From Synergistaceae bacterium (GTDB lineage: Bacteria; Synergistota; Synergistia; Synergistales; Aminobacteriaceae), in NCBI GenBank assembly GCA_012521675.1, contig JAAYLU010000007.1:1-43331 (forward strand): a stretch of 43,331 bases of DNA, written 5' to 3'. The first letter of the stretch is position 1; every line of letters begins with the position of its first letter. Positions 26,649 to 35,140 of the stretch are shown here, piece after piece. The notes below the pieces were generated by a model that saw nothing but the letters and a program-made list of their open reading frames with translations, was not told where the DNA came from and did not search any database. A program made the position numbers and the translations under genes.

Positions 26649-27641
26649 ATGAGAAAGAAGAGTATCGTTGTTCTTTGTGCGTTGTTGCTTGCATCCGCAT
26701 TTGCGGGGGCCGCCTTTGCCTCCACACAGTTCATCACTATCGTGACCGGCTCCACGGGCGGCACCTACTACCCGATTGGGACCATCCTGGCCAATCACTT
26801 CAATGCGGAGCTGATGGACAAGGGATACAAGTTCTCGGCTCAGAGCTCCGGCGGCACGGTGGAGAACCTCGACATGATGCTGCGCGGAGAGGCAGAGATG
26901 GCCATCGCGATGGCCAATCTCACGGGCTTTGCCTACACGGGAACGGTGCAGTACGAGGGCAAGGAGAAGAATGAAAACCTTCGCTACATAATGGGGCTCT
27001 GGCCGGATGTGACCCAGTTCATAGTCAGCGGCGCCTCCGGGATAGAGAGCTGGGCCGACCTCAGGGGCAAGAAGATCGCGGTGGGACCAGCGGCCTCCGG
27101 CACGGAGTTCAGCAGCAGGGTGTTGCTCAAATCCCTTGCGGGGCTCGACTTTGACGATATAAAGCCCGAGTACGTCGGCTACAGCGAGGCCGCCCAGGCC
27201 CTCCAGAACGGTCAGCTCGACGGCTTCAACGCCGAGGCCGGCTTTCCCGTGGGGGCCGTCGCGGAGCTCTACGCCGGCCGCCAGAAGATCAACATGATGG
27301 AGTTCTCCTCCGAGGACCTGGAGAAGCTCAAGGTGGACGCCCCCTTCTACGCCGGAGTGGTCATCCCTGCGGGAATCTACCCCGGCCAGGACGAGGACCT
27401 TCGGGTGGCCGGGATCAAGTCCGCGCTGATAGTGAACGAGGACGTGCCGGAGGACCTGGTCTACGAGATGCTGAGGATCATCTACTCCAAGAAGGACGAG
27501 TTGCTCAACGAGCATGCGGGCTTCAAAATGGTGGACTTCGACAACCCAGTCGACGGACTCTTCGCCGCGCCCCTTCATCCAGGCGCTGTGAAGTTCTTCA
27601 CCGAGATTGGGATGGCGATCCCCGAGGACCGTCTCCCCTAA
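26649..27641 (+). CDS. TAXI-family TRAP transporter solute-binding protein
   Basis: 330 residues. A signal peptide (about 1-24, ending AGAAFAST) exports it. The mature protein shows TAXI marks: TGSTGGTYYPIG (37-48), AIAMANLTGFAY, LRGKKIAVGPAASGTE and LDGFNAEAGFP. TAXI receptors bind small carboxylates or amino acids such as glutamate and hand them to a fused DctQM membrane protein driven by an ion gradient. The ligand cannot be read from sequence. It is first in a two-gene operon, 81 bases before the permease, separated by a strong hairpin. Confidence 0.93.
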   Translation: MRKKSIVVLCALLLASAFAGAAFASTQFITIVTGSTGGTYYPIGTILANHFNAELMDKGYKFSAQSSGGTVENLDMMLRGEAEMAIAMANLTGFAYTGTVQYEGKEKNENLRYIMGLWPDVTQFIVSGASGIESWADLRGKKIAVGPAASGTEFSSRVLLKSLAGLDFDDIKPEYVGYSEAAQALQNGQLDGFNAEAGFPVGAVAELYAGRQKINMMEFSSEDLEKLKVDAPFYAGVVIPAGIYPGQDEDLRVAGIKSALIVNEDVPEDLVYEMLRIIYSKKDELLNEHAGFKMVDFDNPVDGLFAAPLHPGAVKFFTEIGMAIPEDRLP

Positions 27642-27671
27642 TTCACATAGCACATTACCGCAGCACAACGA

Positions 27672-27700
27672 GGGCGGCGTGGGGCATCCCCATGCCGCTC
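27672..27700 (+). other. Stable hairpin between TRAP receptor and permease genes
   Basis: GGGCGGCGTGGGG (27672-27684), loop CAT, CCCCATGCCGCTC (27688-27700): 13 pairs counting two G-U wobbles. There is no T-run, so it is more likely a 3'-end stabiliser giving more binding protein than permease mRNA than a full terminator. Confidence 0.6.
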
Positions 27701-27722
27701 ATTGTTCAGGAGGGTCTTATTA

Positions 27723-29648
27723 ATGCTGATGAAAAGCTTTTTATCTCTTTTTACTCCGGGCGACTCCATACCCGCCAGGAAGCTTACGGGATCAACCGGC
27801 ATGGCCGCCCTGGTTCTGACCGTGTCCACCTCATTGGTGCACTGCTGGATGAACAGCATAGGGCTTCTGATAGCTGTGAAGATGAACTCTATTCACCTCG
27901 GCACCCTCATGGCCATCGTCTTCCTGTTCTACCCCGCCACGCGGAACTCGCCGAGGGATCGTCCCTCCCTGCCCGACTGGATCCTTGTCCTCGCGTCGCT
28001 CGGGAGTATGGCCTGGCTTCTCCTCACCTACGACAGGCTCCTTTACGCCAACCTGCAGACAACCATTCCCGACCTCGCCGTAGCCGTGCTCACGATGGCG
28101 CTCCTAGTGGAGGCGAGCCGCAGATCTGTCGGTCTGCCCTTGACAATACTGAGCGTCCTTTTCCTGGCGTACACACGTATAGGCCCGATGCTGCCCGGCC
28201 TCTTCGCGCACCGGGGATTCAACTGGGAGCGCATCATAGTAAGAATGGCTCTGACGGACCAGGGGATCTATGGAGTAACCCTCATGGTTTCATCAAGCTA
28301 CGTCTTCATGTTCATCCTCTTCGGGGCCTTTCTGTCCGCGTCGAGGACGAGCGACTTCTTCAATGACTTCTCCCTGGCCCTTGCGGGAAAGTACCGAGGA
28401 GGTCCGGCCAAGGTGGCTGTCGTTGCATCGGCGCTCATGGGAAGTATCTCGGGCAGCGCCCAGGCCAACGTTGCGACCACCGGGGCTTTCACAATACCCT
28501 TGATGAAGCGTGTCGGCTATCTCCCCTATTTTGCAGGCGCCGTCGAAGCCGCGGCGAGCACCGGCGGCATACTGATGCCCCCCATAATGGGCGCCGCCGC
28601 CTTCGTCATGAGCTCGTTCCTGGGGATTCCCTACGGCAAGATCATGCTCGCGGGCATCACCCCGGCACTCCTGTACTACGTAGCGATAATGTTCATGGTC
28701 GACCTGAGAGCCAAGAAACGAGGGCTGACAGGGCTGTCGGATTCAGAGATCCCTTCGCTGAAGGCCACCATGCTCGACAAGGGACACATGACAGTGCCGC
28801 TGGTGGTCATCATCTATTACCTGGTCGCAGGCTACACGCCCCTCTTCTCCGCCTTCTTGGGCCTGTTCGCAATAATCCTGGTCTCATCACTGAAAAAATC
28901 CACCCGCATGAGCATCAAGGACATGGTCCTAGCCCTTGACGAGGGCGCCAGGAGCGCCGCTCCGGTCGGCATCTCCTGCGCAATAGTCGGGTTTATCGTC
29001 GGGGCTGTGGGAATGACCGGGCTTGGGCAGGTGATCGCTATGAACATCGTTATGTTTGCAGGAGGCAAACTCTGGGCGGCGCTGATACTATGCATGATCG
29101 CAGCTCTGGTCCTGGGGATGGGACTGCCGGCCACTCCCTGCTACATAATCACCGCGACCATCGCGGCTCCCGCGCTGCAACAGATGGGAGTCCCCGCCCT
29201 TGCCGCTCACTTCTTCGCCTTCTACTACGGCTCCATGTCCGCGGTCGTTCCCCCCGTGGCCCTGACCAGCTACACGGCAGCGGGCCTTGCGGGGGCCAGA
29301 CCGTTCAAAGTCGCGATAGCTGCGCTGGGGTTGGCCCTTTCAGGGCTGCTGCTCCCCTTCCTGTTCGTCTATAACCCGGACCTCCTGTTCGTAGATTTCG
29401 AACTTGCGAAGTACCTCGTGAACCTCTCCACGTCGATAACGGGCCTGTTCGCCCTGTCGTGCGGCCTCATAGGGATGTTAAGACGAGACATGCCAGTCTG
29501 GGAACGAGTGCTTTTTGTCGCATCGGGGATCATGATGGTGAATCCGTTGATGGTCCTCAGAATAGCCAGCTTTGTCTTCCTCGGCGTGCTGCTGGCGTTT
29601 CACTTTTTGTTTGGGAACGACGGAGGGCTTGAGGAGAGACCGGCGTGA
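27723..29648 (+). CDS. TRAP transporter permease, fused 4TM/12TM (DctQM)
   Basis: 641 residues, mostly hydrophobic, with many predicted membrane helices, combining the small DctQ-like and large DctM-like subunits in one chain as in TAXI systems. Typical stretches are GSISGSAQANVATTGAFTIP, MPPIMGAAAFVMSSFLG, GMGLPATPCYIITATIAAPA and PPVALTSYTAAGLAGARPF. It imports the ligand delivered by the preceding receptor. The ATG at 27723 has AGGAGGG 8 bases upstream; the frame extends to a TTG at 27702 that would place the ribosome site inside the gene. The C-terminal 100 residues add further helices. Confidence 0.93.
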   Translation: MLMKSFLSLFTPGDSIPARKLTGSTGMAALVLTVSTSLVHCWMNSIGLLIAVKMNSIHLGTLMAIVFLFYPATRNSPRDRPSLPDWILVLASLGSMAWLLLTYDRLLYANLQTTIPDLAVAVLTMALLVEASRRSVGLPLTILSVLFLAYTRIGPMLPGLFAHRGFNWERIIVRMALTDQGIYGVTLMVSSSYVFMFILFGAFLSASRTSDFFNDFSLALAGKYRGGPAKVAVVASALMGSISGSAQANVATTGAFTIPLMKRVGYLPYFAGAVEAAASTGGILMPPIMGAAAFVMSSFLGIPYGKIMLAGITPALLYYVAIMFMVDLRAKKRGLTGLSDSEIPSLKATMLDKGHMTVPLVVIIYYLVAGYTPLFSAFLGLFAIILVSSLKKSTRMSIKDMVLALDEGARSAAPVGISCAIVGFIVGAVGMTGLGQVIAMNIVMFAGGKLWAALILCMIAALVLGMGLPATPCYIITATIAAPALQQMGVPALAAHFFAFYYGSMSAVVPPVALTSYTAAGLAGARPFKVAIAALGLALSGLLLPFLFVYNPDLLFVDFELAKYLVNLSTSITGLFALSCGLIGMLRRDMPVWERVLFVASGIMMVNPLMVLRIASFVFLGVLLAFHFLFGNDGGLEERPA

Positions 29649-29665
29649 TTCAAGCGGAAAAACAT

Positions 29666-29694
29666 TTGCGACATACTGCTTCTCATGATATAAT
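29666..29694 (+). promoter_or_regulatory. Strong promoter of infC-rpmI-rplT
   Basis: TTGCGA at 29666-29671, 17-base spacer, TATAAT at 29689-29694, with an extended TGA before the -10. It starts 18 bases after the permease stop. Confidence 0.85.
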
Positions 29695-29700
29695 TCTGCC

Positions 29701-29840
29701 GTCAATTGAATACGAGTAAGAAGAGGGGCCACCCTCTCACCTGGCGAAGTGCCCATTCGCATGGTTTGCAGAGAGAGTCGCGCTTATGCGGGCCGGTGGT
29801 TTGCCATCGGCCCCTGATTTTTTCATGGAGGTGAAAGGCT
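29701..29840 (+). promoter_or_regulatory. Structured infC leader with attenuator-like terminator
   Basis: The leader holds three stems: AGAGGG/CCCTCT (29722-29737), GCGAA/TTCGC (29744-29760), and GGGCCGGTGG (29790-29799) with CCATCGGCCC (29804-29813), followed four bases later by TTTTTT (29818-29823). GGGGCC (29725-29730) can instead pair with GGCCCC (29809-29814), which would break the last stem. This resembles the attenuated L20 leaders of Firmicutes; L20 is encoded in this operon. The trigger is inferred. Confidence 0.6.
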
Positions 29841-30491
29841 ATAGTAGTAAGAAAGGGCGAAGGAGATCCCCGAGTCAACCGGGGAATTACAGCCAAGGAA
29901 GTCCTGATAATCGATGAGAACGGGGTTAAGCTTGGAGTCCTCCCGACATCGGAGGGCATCGCGATGGCCGAGGAGAAGATGCTCGACCTCGTCGAGGTGG
30001 CGCCTCAGGCCAATCCGCCTGTTTGCAGAATTCTCGATTACGGAAAGTATCGGTACCAGCTCCAAAAGAGGGAGAAGGACGCCCGGAAGAAACAGAAAGT
30101 ACAGACCCTGAAAGAGATGAAGATGCGCCCCAAGATCGACGAGCACGACTACAACTTCAAGGTCAAGGCCATAAAAAACTTTCTTGAGGACGGGCACAGG
30201 GTGAAGGTATCCGTATTCTTCCGAGGCAGGGAGATGGCCTTCCTCAACAAGGGTGAGGAGGTCCTCTCGAGGGTTGTTCAGGACTGCAGCGGCCTGGGTA
30301 GGAGCGAGGGAAGACCCCGCATGGAGGGGCGCTACATGAGGATCATGATGACTCCTCTGCCACAGGCCCAGTTGAAGCAGGCTGAAAAATCGAGCGCGAA
30401 GGACGGCTCCCGAAAGGCCTCCGACAACTCGAGGCAGGCCAAGAACGAGACCTTGCCGGTAATGGTGCCGAGCCAGGCGTCTTCCGAGTAG
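29841..30491 (+). CDS. infC: Translation initiation factor IF-3, AUA start codon
   Basis: IF-3 binds the 30S subunit, prevents premature 50S joining and checks the start codon. The reading frame with full N-terminal homology (VVRKGEGDPRVNRG, ITAKEVLIIDENG) opens only at ATA 29841; a TGA lies three codons upstream and no ATG, GTG or TTG occurs before 29964. GGAGGTG at 29827-29833 is ideally placed 7 bases before the ATA. IF-3 rejects such starts, giving self-limiting synthesis. 216 residues, with NPPVCRILDYGKYRYQ and a C-terminal domain, plus an unusual Ser/Lys/Ala-rich tail (about 175-216). Pipelines may start it at 29964, losing 41 conserved residues. Confidence 0.92.
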   Translation: MVVRKGEGDPRVNRGITAKEVLIIDENGVKLGVLPTSEGIAMAEEKMLDLVEVAPQANPPVCRILDYGKYRYQLQKREKDARKKQKVQTLKEMKMRPKIDEHDYNFKVKAIKNFLEDGHRVKVSVFFRGREMAFLNKGEEVLSRVVQDCSGLGRSEGRPRMEGRYMRIMMTPLPQAQLKQAEKSSAKDGSRKASDNSRQAKNETLPVMVPSQASSE

Positions 30492-30523
30492 CCCGGGCCA
30501 ATAAATTAATTTGCGATGACGTC

Positions 30524-30558
30524 AAGCTCGCCGATCGCGTTTTTTGCGGCGGGCTTTT
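30524..30558 (+). other. Hairpin between infC and rpmI, possible weak terminator or L20 site
   Basis: AAGCTCGCCG (30524-30533) pairs with CGGCGGGCTT (30547-30556) with one G-U, followed by TT and ATCTT. Just downstream TTGCGG (30544-30549), 16 bases and TACAAC (30566-30571) could be a weak internal promoter for rpmI-rplT. Confidence 0.45.
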
Positions 30559-30595
30559 ATCTTGATACAACACTCGAGGAAGGAGGATTCAGAAG

Positions 30596-30793
30596 ATGGC
30601 TAAACATAAGACCCATTCGGGGGCGAAAAAGAGGTTTTCCTACACTGGGACCGGCAAACTTTCCTACAGAAGAGTGGGGAGAGGGCACAATCTCACGGTC
30701 AAGGGAACTGCGCGCAAGCGCAAGCTGCGCAAGACCGGCTATGTGGACGACGCGGATTGCAAGAGGCTTAAGAAGCTTCTGCCTTTTGGCTAA
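30596..30793 (+). CDS. rpmI: 50S ribosomal protein L35
   Basis: 65 residues, very basic, beginning MAKHKTHSGAKKRFSYTGTG, standard L35. AAGGAGG precedes the ATG. L35 is a late-assembling large-subunit protein. It lies between infC and rplT, the near-universal order, and is expected to share their regulation by L20. Confidence 0.97.
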   Translation: MAKHKTHSGAKKRFSYTGTGKLSYRRVGRGHNLTVKGTARKRKLRKTGYVDDADCKRLKKLLPFG

Positions 30794-30827
30794 GACGAGT
30801 TCTATTTTACGAAAGAGGTGACATGCG

Positions 30828-31187
30828 ATGCCCCGAGTCAAAGGCGGTAGCGCAAGCGATAGAAAAAGAAAGAAACTTTTCGCTGTAACAAAGGGTTTTT
30901 GGGGACGCAAGAAGAACGTCTACAGAAGAGCCAGAGAGGCCTATCTTCACTCCCTCTCCAGGGCGTACATAGATAGAAGGCGCAGAAAGAGAGATTTTCG
31001 CAGGCTGTGGATCACCAGGATTAACGCGGCCTCCAGATCCTGCGGGTTGTCATACAGCTCTTTCATGAACGGGCTGAAAAAGGCCGGAATCGTCATAAAC
31101 CGGAAGATGCTATCCGATCTTGCGGTCAACGATATGGCGGCCTTCACCCAGCTGACCGTCAGAGCGAAGGAGGCCCTGGGCAAGTAA
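30828..31187 (+). CDS. rplT: 50S ribosomal protein L20
   Basis: 119 residues starting [20 protein letters not shown] with [16 protein letters not shown] and the C-terminal globular part ([28 protein letters not shown]). L20 is needed for early 50S assembly and in model bacteria binds its own operon mRNA to repress it, which fits the structured leader at 29701-29840. A strong terminator follows. Confidence 0.97.
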   Translation: MPRVKGGSASDRKRKKLFAVTKGFWGRKKNVYRRAREAYLHSLSRAYIDRRRRKRDFRRLWITRINAASRSCGLSYSSFMNGLKKAGIVINRKMLSDLAVNDMAAFTQLTVRAKEALGK

Positions 31188-31221
31188 TCCGGGGCCGACC
31201 ATACCAGTTCGGAAGCGTCGC

Positions 31222-31256
31222 GGCCCCTGCGCCTTATAAGGCGAGGGGCCTTTTTT
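31222..31256 (+). terminator. Intrinsic terminator of infC-rpmI-rplT
   Basis: GGCCCCT (31222-31228) pairs with AGGGGCC (31244-31250) above an inner CGCCTT/AAGGCG stem with one bulged G, then TTTTTT at 31251-31256. Confidence 0.93.
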
Positions 31257-31282
31257 CATGGCGGGCGCGATGATGAAAAATA

Positions 31283-31311
31283 TGGAGCGCACCTGCCCGT
31301 GATGATATAAT
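31283..31311 (+). promoter_or_regulatory. Extended -10 promoter of pheS-pheT
   Basis: TATAAT at 31306-31311 with TGA in front (extended -10) and a poor -35 (TGGAGC at 31283-31288). It lies 47 bases before the pheS ATG. I see no T-box or Phe-rich leader peptide in this gap. Confidence 0.7.
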
Positions 31312-31358
31312 CCACGGTAAACAATTGAATCGTCCTTTAGGATGGGAGGAGACGGCGC

Positions 31359-32399
31359 ATGACGCCCATTAGTGCAAAACTCGACACAATCGAGCAGGAA
31401 TTCATGGAACAACTATCGGAGGCGGACTCCTCGGAGGCGATTCAGCGGGTCAAGGTCGCCTTTCTCGGAAAGAAGGGGACCGTCACCTCCTTCCTGAAAA
31501 CCCTGGGCTCTCTGCCTCCAGATGAGCGTCCCGCGGCCGGACAGGCGGTGAACACCCTTCGCGACCGCATGGACGAGATGATCGAGAGGAAGAGGGCGTT
31601 GCTGGAGGGGGAGGAGGCGGATGCCGCCGAAAGGGCGTCCTTCGTCGACGTGACCCTTCCGCCGAGGGGCAGGGGTGCCGGAGGAATACATCCGGTCGAA
31701 CAGATGACCCACGACGTGGTAGAGATCCTTGCCGGCCTCGGCTTCTCCGTGGCCCTCGGGCCGGAGATAGAGGAGGACTTCTACAACTTCGAGGCGCTGA
31801 ACATCCCCCCGTCCCATCCGGCCAGGGATATGCAGGACACTTTCTACTTCCCCGACGGCAGGCTTCTTAGGACTCATACCTCTCCCGTCCAGGTGAGGTC
31901 CATGCTACGACACGGCGCCCCTATCAGGATAGTTTGCCCCGGAAAAGTCTATCGCCGCGACAGCGACCCGACCCACTCCCCCATGTTCAACCAGCTCGAA
32001 GGGCTGCTGATAGACAGGGACATATCGGTGGCGGACATGAAGGGATGCTTGGAGACCCTCATGGCCGCCATCTTCTCCCGTCCGTTGAAGGCCCGGTACA
32101 GGGCCAGCTACTTCCCCTTCACCGAGCCCTCCCTGGAGCTCGACATAGAGTGCGTCGAGTGCTCGGGCAGCAACCCGTCCTGCAGGATCTGCAGGGGTAG
32201 CGGATGGCTCGAGGTGGCCGGAATGGGAATGGTCCATCCAACCGTCGTGCGATACGGAGGGATAGACCCGACGGTCTACAACGGGTTCGCATGGGGTATC
32301 GGGCTCGACCGCATCGCCATGCTCAAGTACGGTCTTACAGACCTGCGTGTCCTTTTCGAAGGAGACGTGCCATATCTTCTCTCGGGGAGGAGCTTCTGA
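31359..32399 (+). CDS. pheS: Phenylalanyl-tRNA synthetase alpha subunit
   Basis: 346 residues. An N-terminal coiled coil (about 1-90) that contacts tRNA, then a class II catalytic core with GGIHPVEQMTHDVVEIL, GPEIEEDFYNFEALNIP, HPARDMQDTFYF and the motif-3 region GFAWGIGLDRIAMLKYG. It charges tRNA-Phe as an alpha2-beta2 enzyme with PheT. GGAGGAGA precedes the ATG. A CxxC pair with SCRICRGSGW sits near residues 263-280, a metal-like insertion seen in some relatives. Its TGA shares one base with the pheT ATG. Confidence 0.97.
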   Translation: MTPISAKLDTIEQEFMEQLSEADSSEAIQRVKVAFLGKKGTVTSFLKTLGSLPPDERPAAGQAVNTLRDRMDEMIERKRALLEGEEADAAERASFVDVTLPPRGRGAGGIHPVEQMTHDVVEILAGLGFSVALGPEIEEDFYNFEALNIPPSHPARDMQDTFYFPDGRLLRTHTSPVQVRSMLRHGAPIRIVCPGKVYRRDSDPTHSPMFNQLEGLLIDRDISVADMKGCLETLMAAIFSRPLKARYRASYFPFTEPSLELDIECVECSGSNPSCRICRGSGWLEVAGMGMVHPTVVRYGGIDPTVYNGFAWGIGLDRIAMLKYGLTDLRVLFEGDVPYLLSGRSF

Positions 32400-34804
32400 T
32401 GCTTATATCCTGGAACCTTCTGAACGAAATACTTGCGATCCCCGCCTCCCTGGAGGAGGTCGCCGAGCGCCTGACACTCACGGGCTGCGAGGTAGAGTCC
32501 ATAGACTACCCGTGCGCCCGGCTAGAGGGGGTCCTCTCCGCCGTCATCGAGAAGCTGGAGAGGCATCCTGCGAGGGAGAACCTGTATGTCGCGACCGTGG
32601 AGGACGGTGCGGGGAGCGCTCTGGTTGCAACGGCCGCGCCCAACCTGTCGGAGGGGGACGTGGTCCCGTGGGGTCGACCGGGCGCCGTCCTCGCCGACGG
32701 TTCAGTTCTCGGCACAAGGGACTTCGACGGGGTGGAGAGCCAAGGCATGCTCCTGTCCGCCTCGGAGCTGGGCGTCCCGGAGGTCGCGGACGAATTCGGC
32801 ATTCTGAGGCTCCCCGCGGACACATCGCCCGGGGAGGATGTGAAGGCCCTCATGGGACTGGACGACGCCGTGCTGGACCTGTCGGTGACGCCCAACCGGG
32901 GCGACCTGCTGAGCATGCTCGGGGTGGCCAGGGAGGTCTTCGCCCTCTTTCCCGGTGCTGAGTGGAAGGACAACCCGCTGGACATCAAGATCGACGGCGG
33001 AAAGGAGTGGCCCGGGGAACTGGAGTTCAGGGGGATCTCCCTGGAGGACGAAGGGTGCTCTCTATACTGCATGGGGTTGATAACCGGCCTTGAGCAGGGC
33101 GCGTCGCCTCTGAAGATCAGGGTCCTTCTGACCCTTCTCGGCATGAGGCCGATATCCGCCATGGTGGACGCCACCAACTTCGCGATGCTGATGTTGGGAC
33201 AGCCGACTCACGCCTTCGACGCCGCCTACCTGCCGGCCAGGGAGATCACAGTGCGCCGCGCACGGGAGGGTGAGGGTGTTACGACCCTGGACGGAAAGGA
33301 TCATGACCTCAAGACGGAGGACATGCTGATAACCAGCGGGGGACAGGCCGTTGCAATAGCCGGGGTGATGGGCGGGGAGAACAGCGAGATACTGGAGACC
33401 ACGAAGGACGTCTTCCTCGAGGCGGCGAACTTCGACCCGATACGGGTCAGCAGGACCTCCCGCAGGCTGGGGATACCCTCCGAGGCGGCATACCGTTTCT
33501 CGCGGACGGTTGATCACCGGCTGACGAAGGCCTCGTTGCACTATATTTTCTCCCTTCTCGAGGAGTGGAGCGCGGGTGGCACAGGCTACGCCGTTAAGTA
33601 CGCCTCCAACGTGCGCGACGAGGAGAGGACGGTCGTCCTCACACGTGAAAAACTGAAGAGATACCTTCTTACCGAGGACATGGAGGAGGCGTCCGCCATT
33701 CTCGCTAGGCTCGGCCTGGAGGAGGTCTCCTCCGCGTCGGACGAGAGGGCCTACTCCGTGCCCTCTTGGCGTCCCGACATCTCCATAGAGGAGGATCTGA
33801 TCGAGGAGGTCGGGAGGATAAGGGGGTACAACGAAGCCCTTCCCTCGACCCTTCCCGGTGCACTGCACGAGCACGGCGATATAGGGGGCACGACCCGTAC
33901 CAAGGGGGACGTGCGTGCGACTCTGATGGCGAGGGGCTATGTGGAGCTGATGAACTACAGCTTCGTGTCCCCCTCGTTTGTTAAGCTGCTTCGCCTGCCC
34001 TCCGACGACCGCCGGGCCAGGCCTCTCTCCCTCTCCAATCCCCTGAGCGTTGAGCAGTCTAGGATGAGGACCATGCTCCTGCCCGGGCTGCTTCGCAGCG
34101 TGAAGCGCAGCGTCGCCTCTGGGTGGAGGTATCCCGTGCGAGCCTTCGAGATCGGCAGTGTCTTCCTGCCGCTCGAGCAGGGCGGACACGAGGAGGTCGA
34201 GAGGATCTGCGGCCTTTCATACGGAGGAAGGGATCCTCGTCTGCCGTACGGCCCGTCGGACGCGGACGACCTGTTCACTCTGAAGGCCGACATAGAGGCC
34301 CTTGCGCGGAAAAGCTGCGTATCGGTAGAGTATGAGCAGGGAGAGGAATGCTTCGGGCACAGGGGACAGACAGGCCTTCTGTCCTGGGAGGGCAGGCGGA
34401 TCGGCTATCTCCTGCGCTTAAAGCCCTCGATAGAGAAGGAGCTCGACTGCTCCCCTCTCTACGCCTTCGAGATAGACCTCGAGCCCTTCGAGTCGGCGCG
34501 ACTTCCCTCTTTCAGGGAACCCTCTCCCTTCCCGCCGGTCTTCAGGGATATCTCCCTCTTCGTTCCGGTCTCCGAGTCGCACGAGAGGGTGCTTGAGCTG
34601 ATAAGAGGCGAGGGAGGGAGTCTGCTTGGAGATGTGCGCCTGTTCGACGTCTACACGGGCAAGGGGGTGCCCGACGGTTTCAGGGGGCTTGCCTTCTCCC
34701 TGGCCTACAGGAGCGAGGACAGGACCCTTACCGATGAAGAGGTGGACAGGGTGAACGAGCTGGTGCGAAAGAAAATGGCCGATATCGGCTATATCCTCAG
34801 ATAA
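32399..34804 (+). CDS. pheT: Phenylalanyl-tRNA synthetase beta subunit
   Basis: 801 residues, the normal beta length. Order: tRNA-binding OB domain (about 40-150: LEGVLSAVIEKLERHPARENL), B3/B4 editing region (PISAMVDATNFAMLMLGQP, with HAFDAAYL), B5 domain, a catalytic-like core without activity, and the C-terminal ferredoxin-like anticodon-binding domain (FPPVFRDISLFVPV...LTDEEVDRVNELVRKKM). It starts at ATG 32399 overlapping the pheS stop; the open frame back to 32204 is inside pheS. Confidence 0.97.
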   Translation: MLISWNLLNEILAIPASLEEVAERLTLTGCEVESIDYPCARLEGVLSAVIEKLERHPARENLYVATVEDGAGSALVATAAPNLSEGDVVPWGRPGAVLADGSVLGTRDFDGVESQGMLLSASELGVPEVADEFGILRLPADTSPGEDVKALMGLDDAVLDLSVTPNRGDLLSMLGVAREVFALFPGAEWKDNPLDIKIDGGKEWPGELEFRGISLEDEGCSLYCMGLITGLEQGASPLKIRVLLTLLGMRPISAMVDATNFAMLMLGQPTHAFDAAYLPAREITVRRAREGEGVTTLDGKDHDLKTEDMLITSGGQAVAIAGVMGGENSEILETTKDVFLEAANFDPIRVSRTSRRLGIPSEAAYRFSRTVDHRLTKASLHYIFSLLEEWSAGGTGYAVKYASNVRDEERTVVLTREKLKRYLLTEDMEEASAILARLGLEEVSSASDERAYSVPSWRPDISIEEDLIEEVGRIRGYNEALPSTLPGALHEHGDIGGTTRTKGDVRATLMARGYVELMNYSFVSPSFVKLLRLPSDDRRARPLSLSNPLSVEQSRMRTMLLPGLLRSVKRSVASGWRYPVRAFEIGSVFLPLEQGGHEEVERICGLSYGGRDPRLPYGPSDADDLFTLKADIEALARKSCVSVEYEQGEECFGHRGQTGLLSWEGRRIGYLLRLKPSIEKELDCSPLYAFEIDLEPFESARLPSFREPSPFPPVFRDISLFVPVSESHERVLELIRGEGGSLLGDVRLFDVYTGKGVPDGFRGLAFSLAYRSEDRTLTDEEVDRVNELVRKKMADIGYILR

Positions 34805-34816
34805 AGGAACCCGGAT

Positions 34817-35140
34817 ATGACTAATATAAACAAGTTGGACGAGCTTGTGGACAAACTGTGTTCGACCGCCCTCTCGCTTCGCGAGGAGAGGGATCGACTC
34901 CGCCAGGAGGTCGAGGAGCTTCGGGGAAAGTTCGCCGAGAAGGATCTCGAGATGATCCGGGCGGGAAAGGAGAGCCGGAGGGCCGTGGAGGTGCTGGAAC
35001 GAGAGAAGATGGCCCTTCGAAAGGAAAAAGAGCAGATTGAAGGTCAGCTCAAGGCGATACACGAGCGCATCTCCGTCCTGATGCCCGATTTGGTCGACGG
35101 CGTTCGCGGGACAGGAGGCGAAAGGAGCGCTGGAAGGTGA
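34817..35140 (+). CDS. Uncharacterised coiled-coil protein between pheT and zapA
   Basis: 107 residues, highly charged, with a near-continuous heptad-like region from about 5 to 85 (ELVDKLCSTALSLREERDRL...EVEELRGKF...LEREKMALRKEKEQIEGQL). No membrane segment or signal peptide. I do not recognise a named family; length and coiled coil recall small division proteins such as ZapB, but there is no direct motif. It starts 12 bases after pheT (GGAACCCGGATATG, weak ribosome site) and its TGA overlaps the GTG of zapA, so its product is likely made with ZapA and may partner it. Confidence 0.72.
   Translation: MTNINKLDELVDKLCSTALSLREERDRLRQEVEELRGKFAEKDLEMIRAGKESRRAVEVLEREKMALRKEKEQIEGQLKAIHERISVLMPDLVDGVRGTGGERSAGR

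Noticed and set aside
29964-30491. infC starting at the first ATG (29964)
   Set aside because: This would remove conserved N-terminal IF-3 residues, and no ribosome site precedes that ATG.
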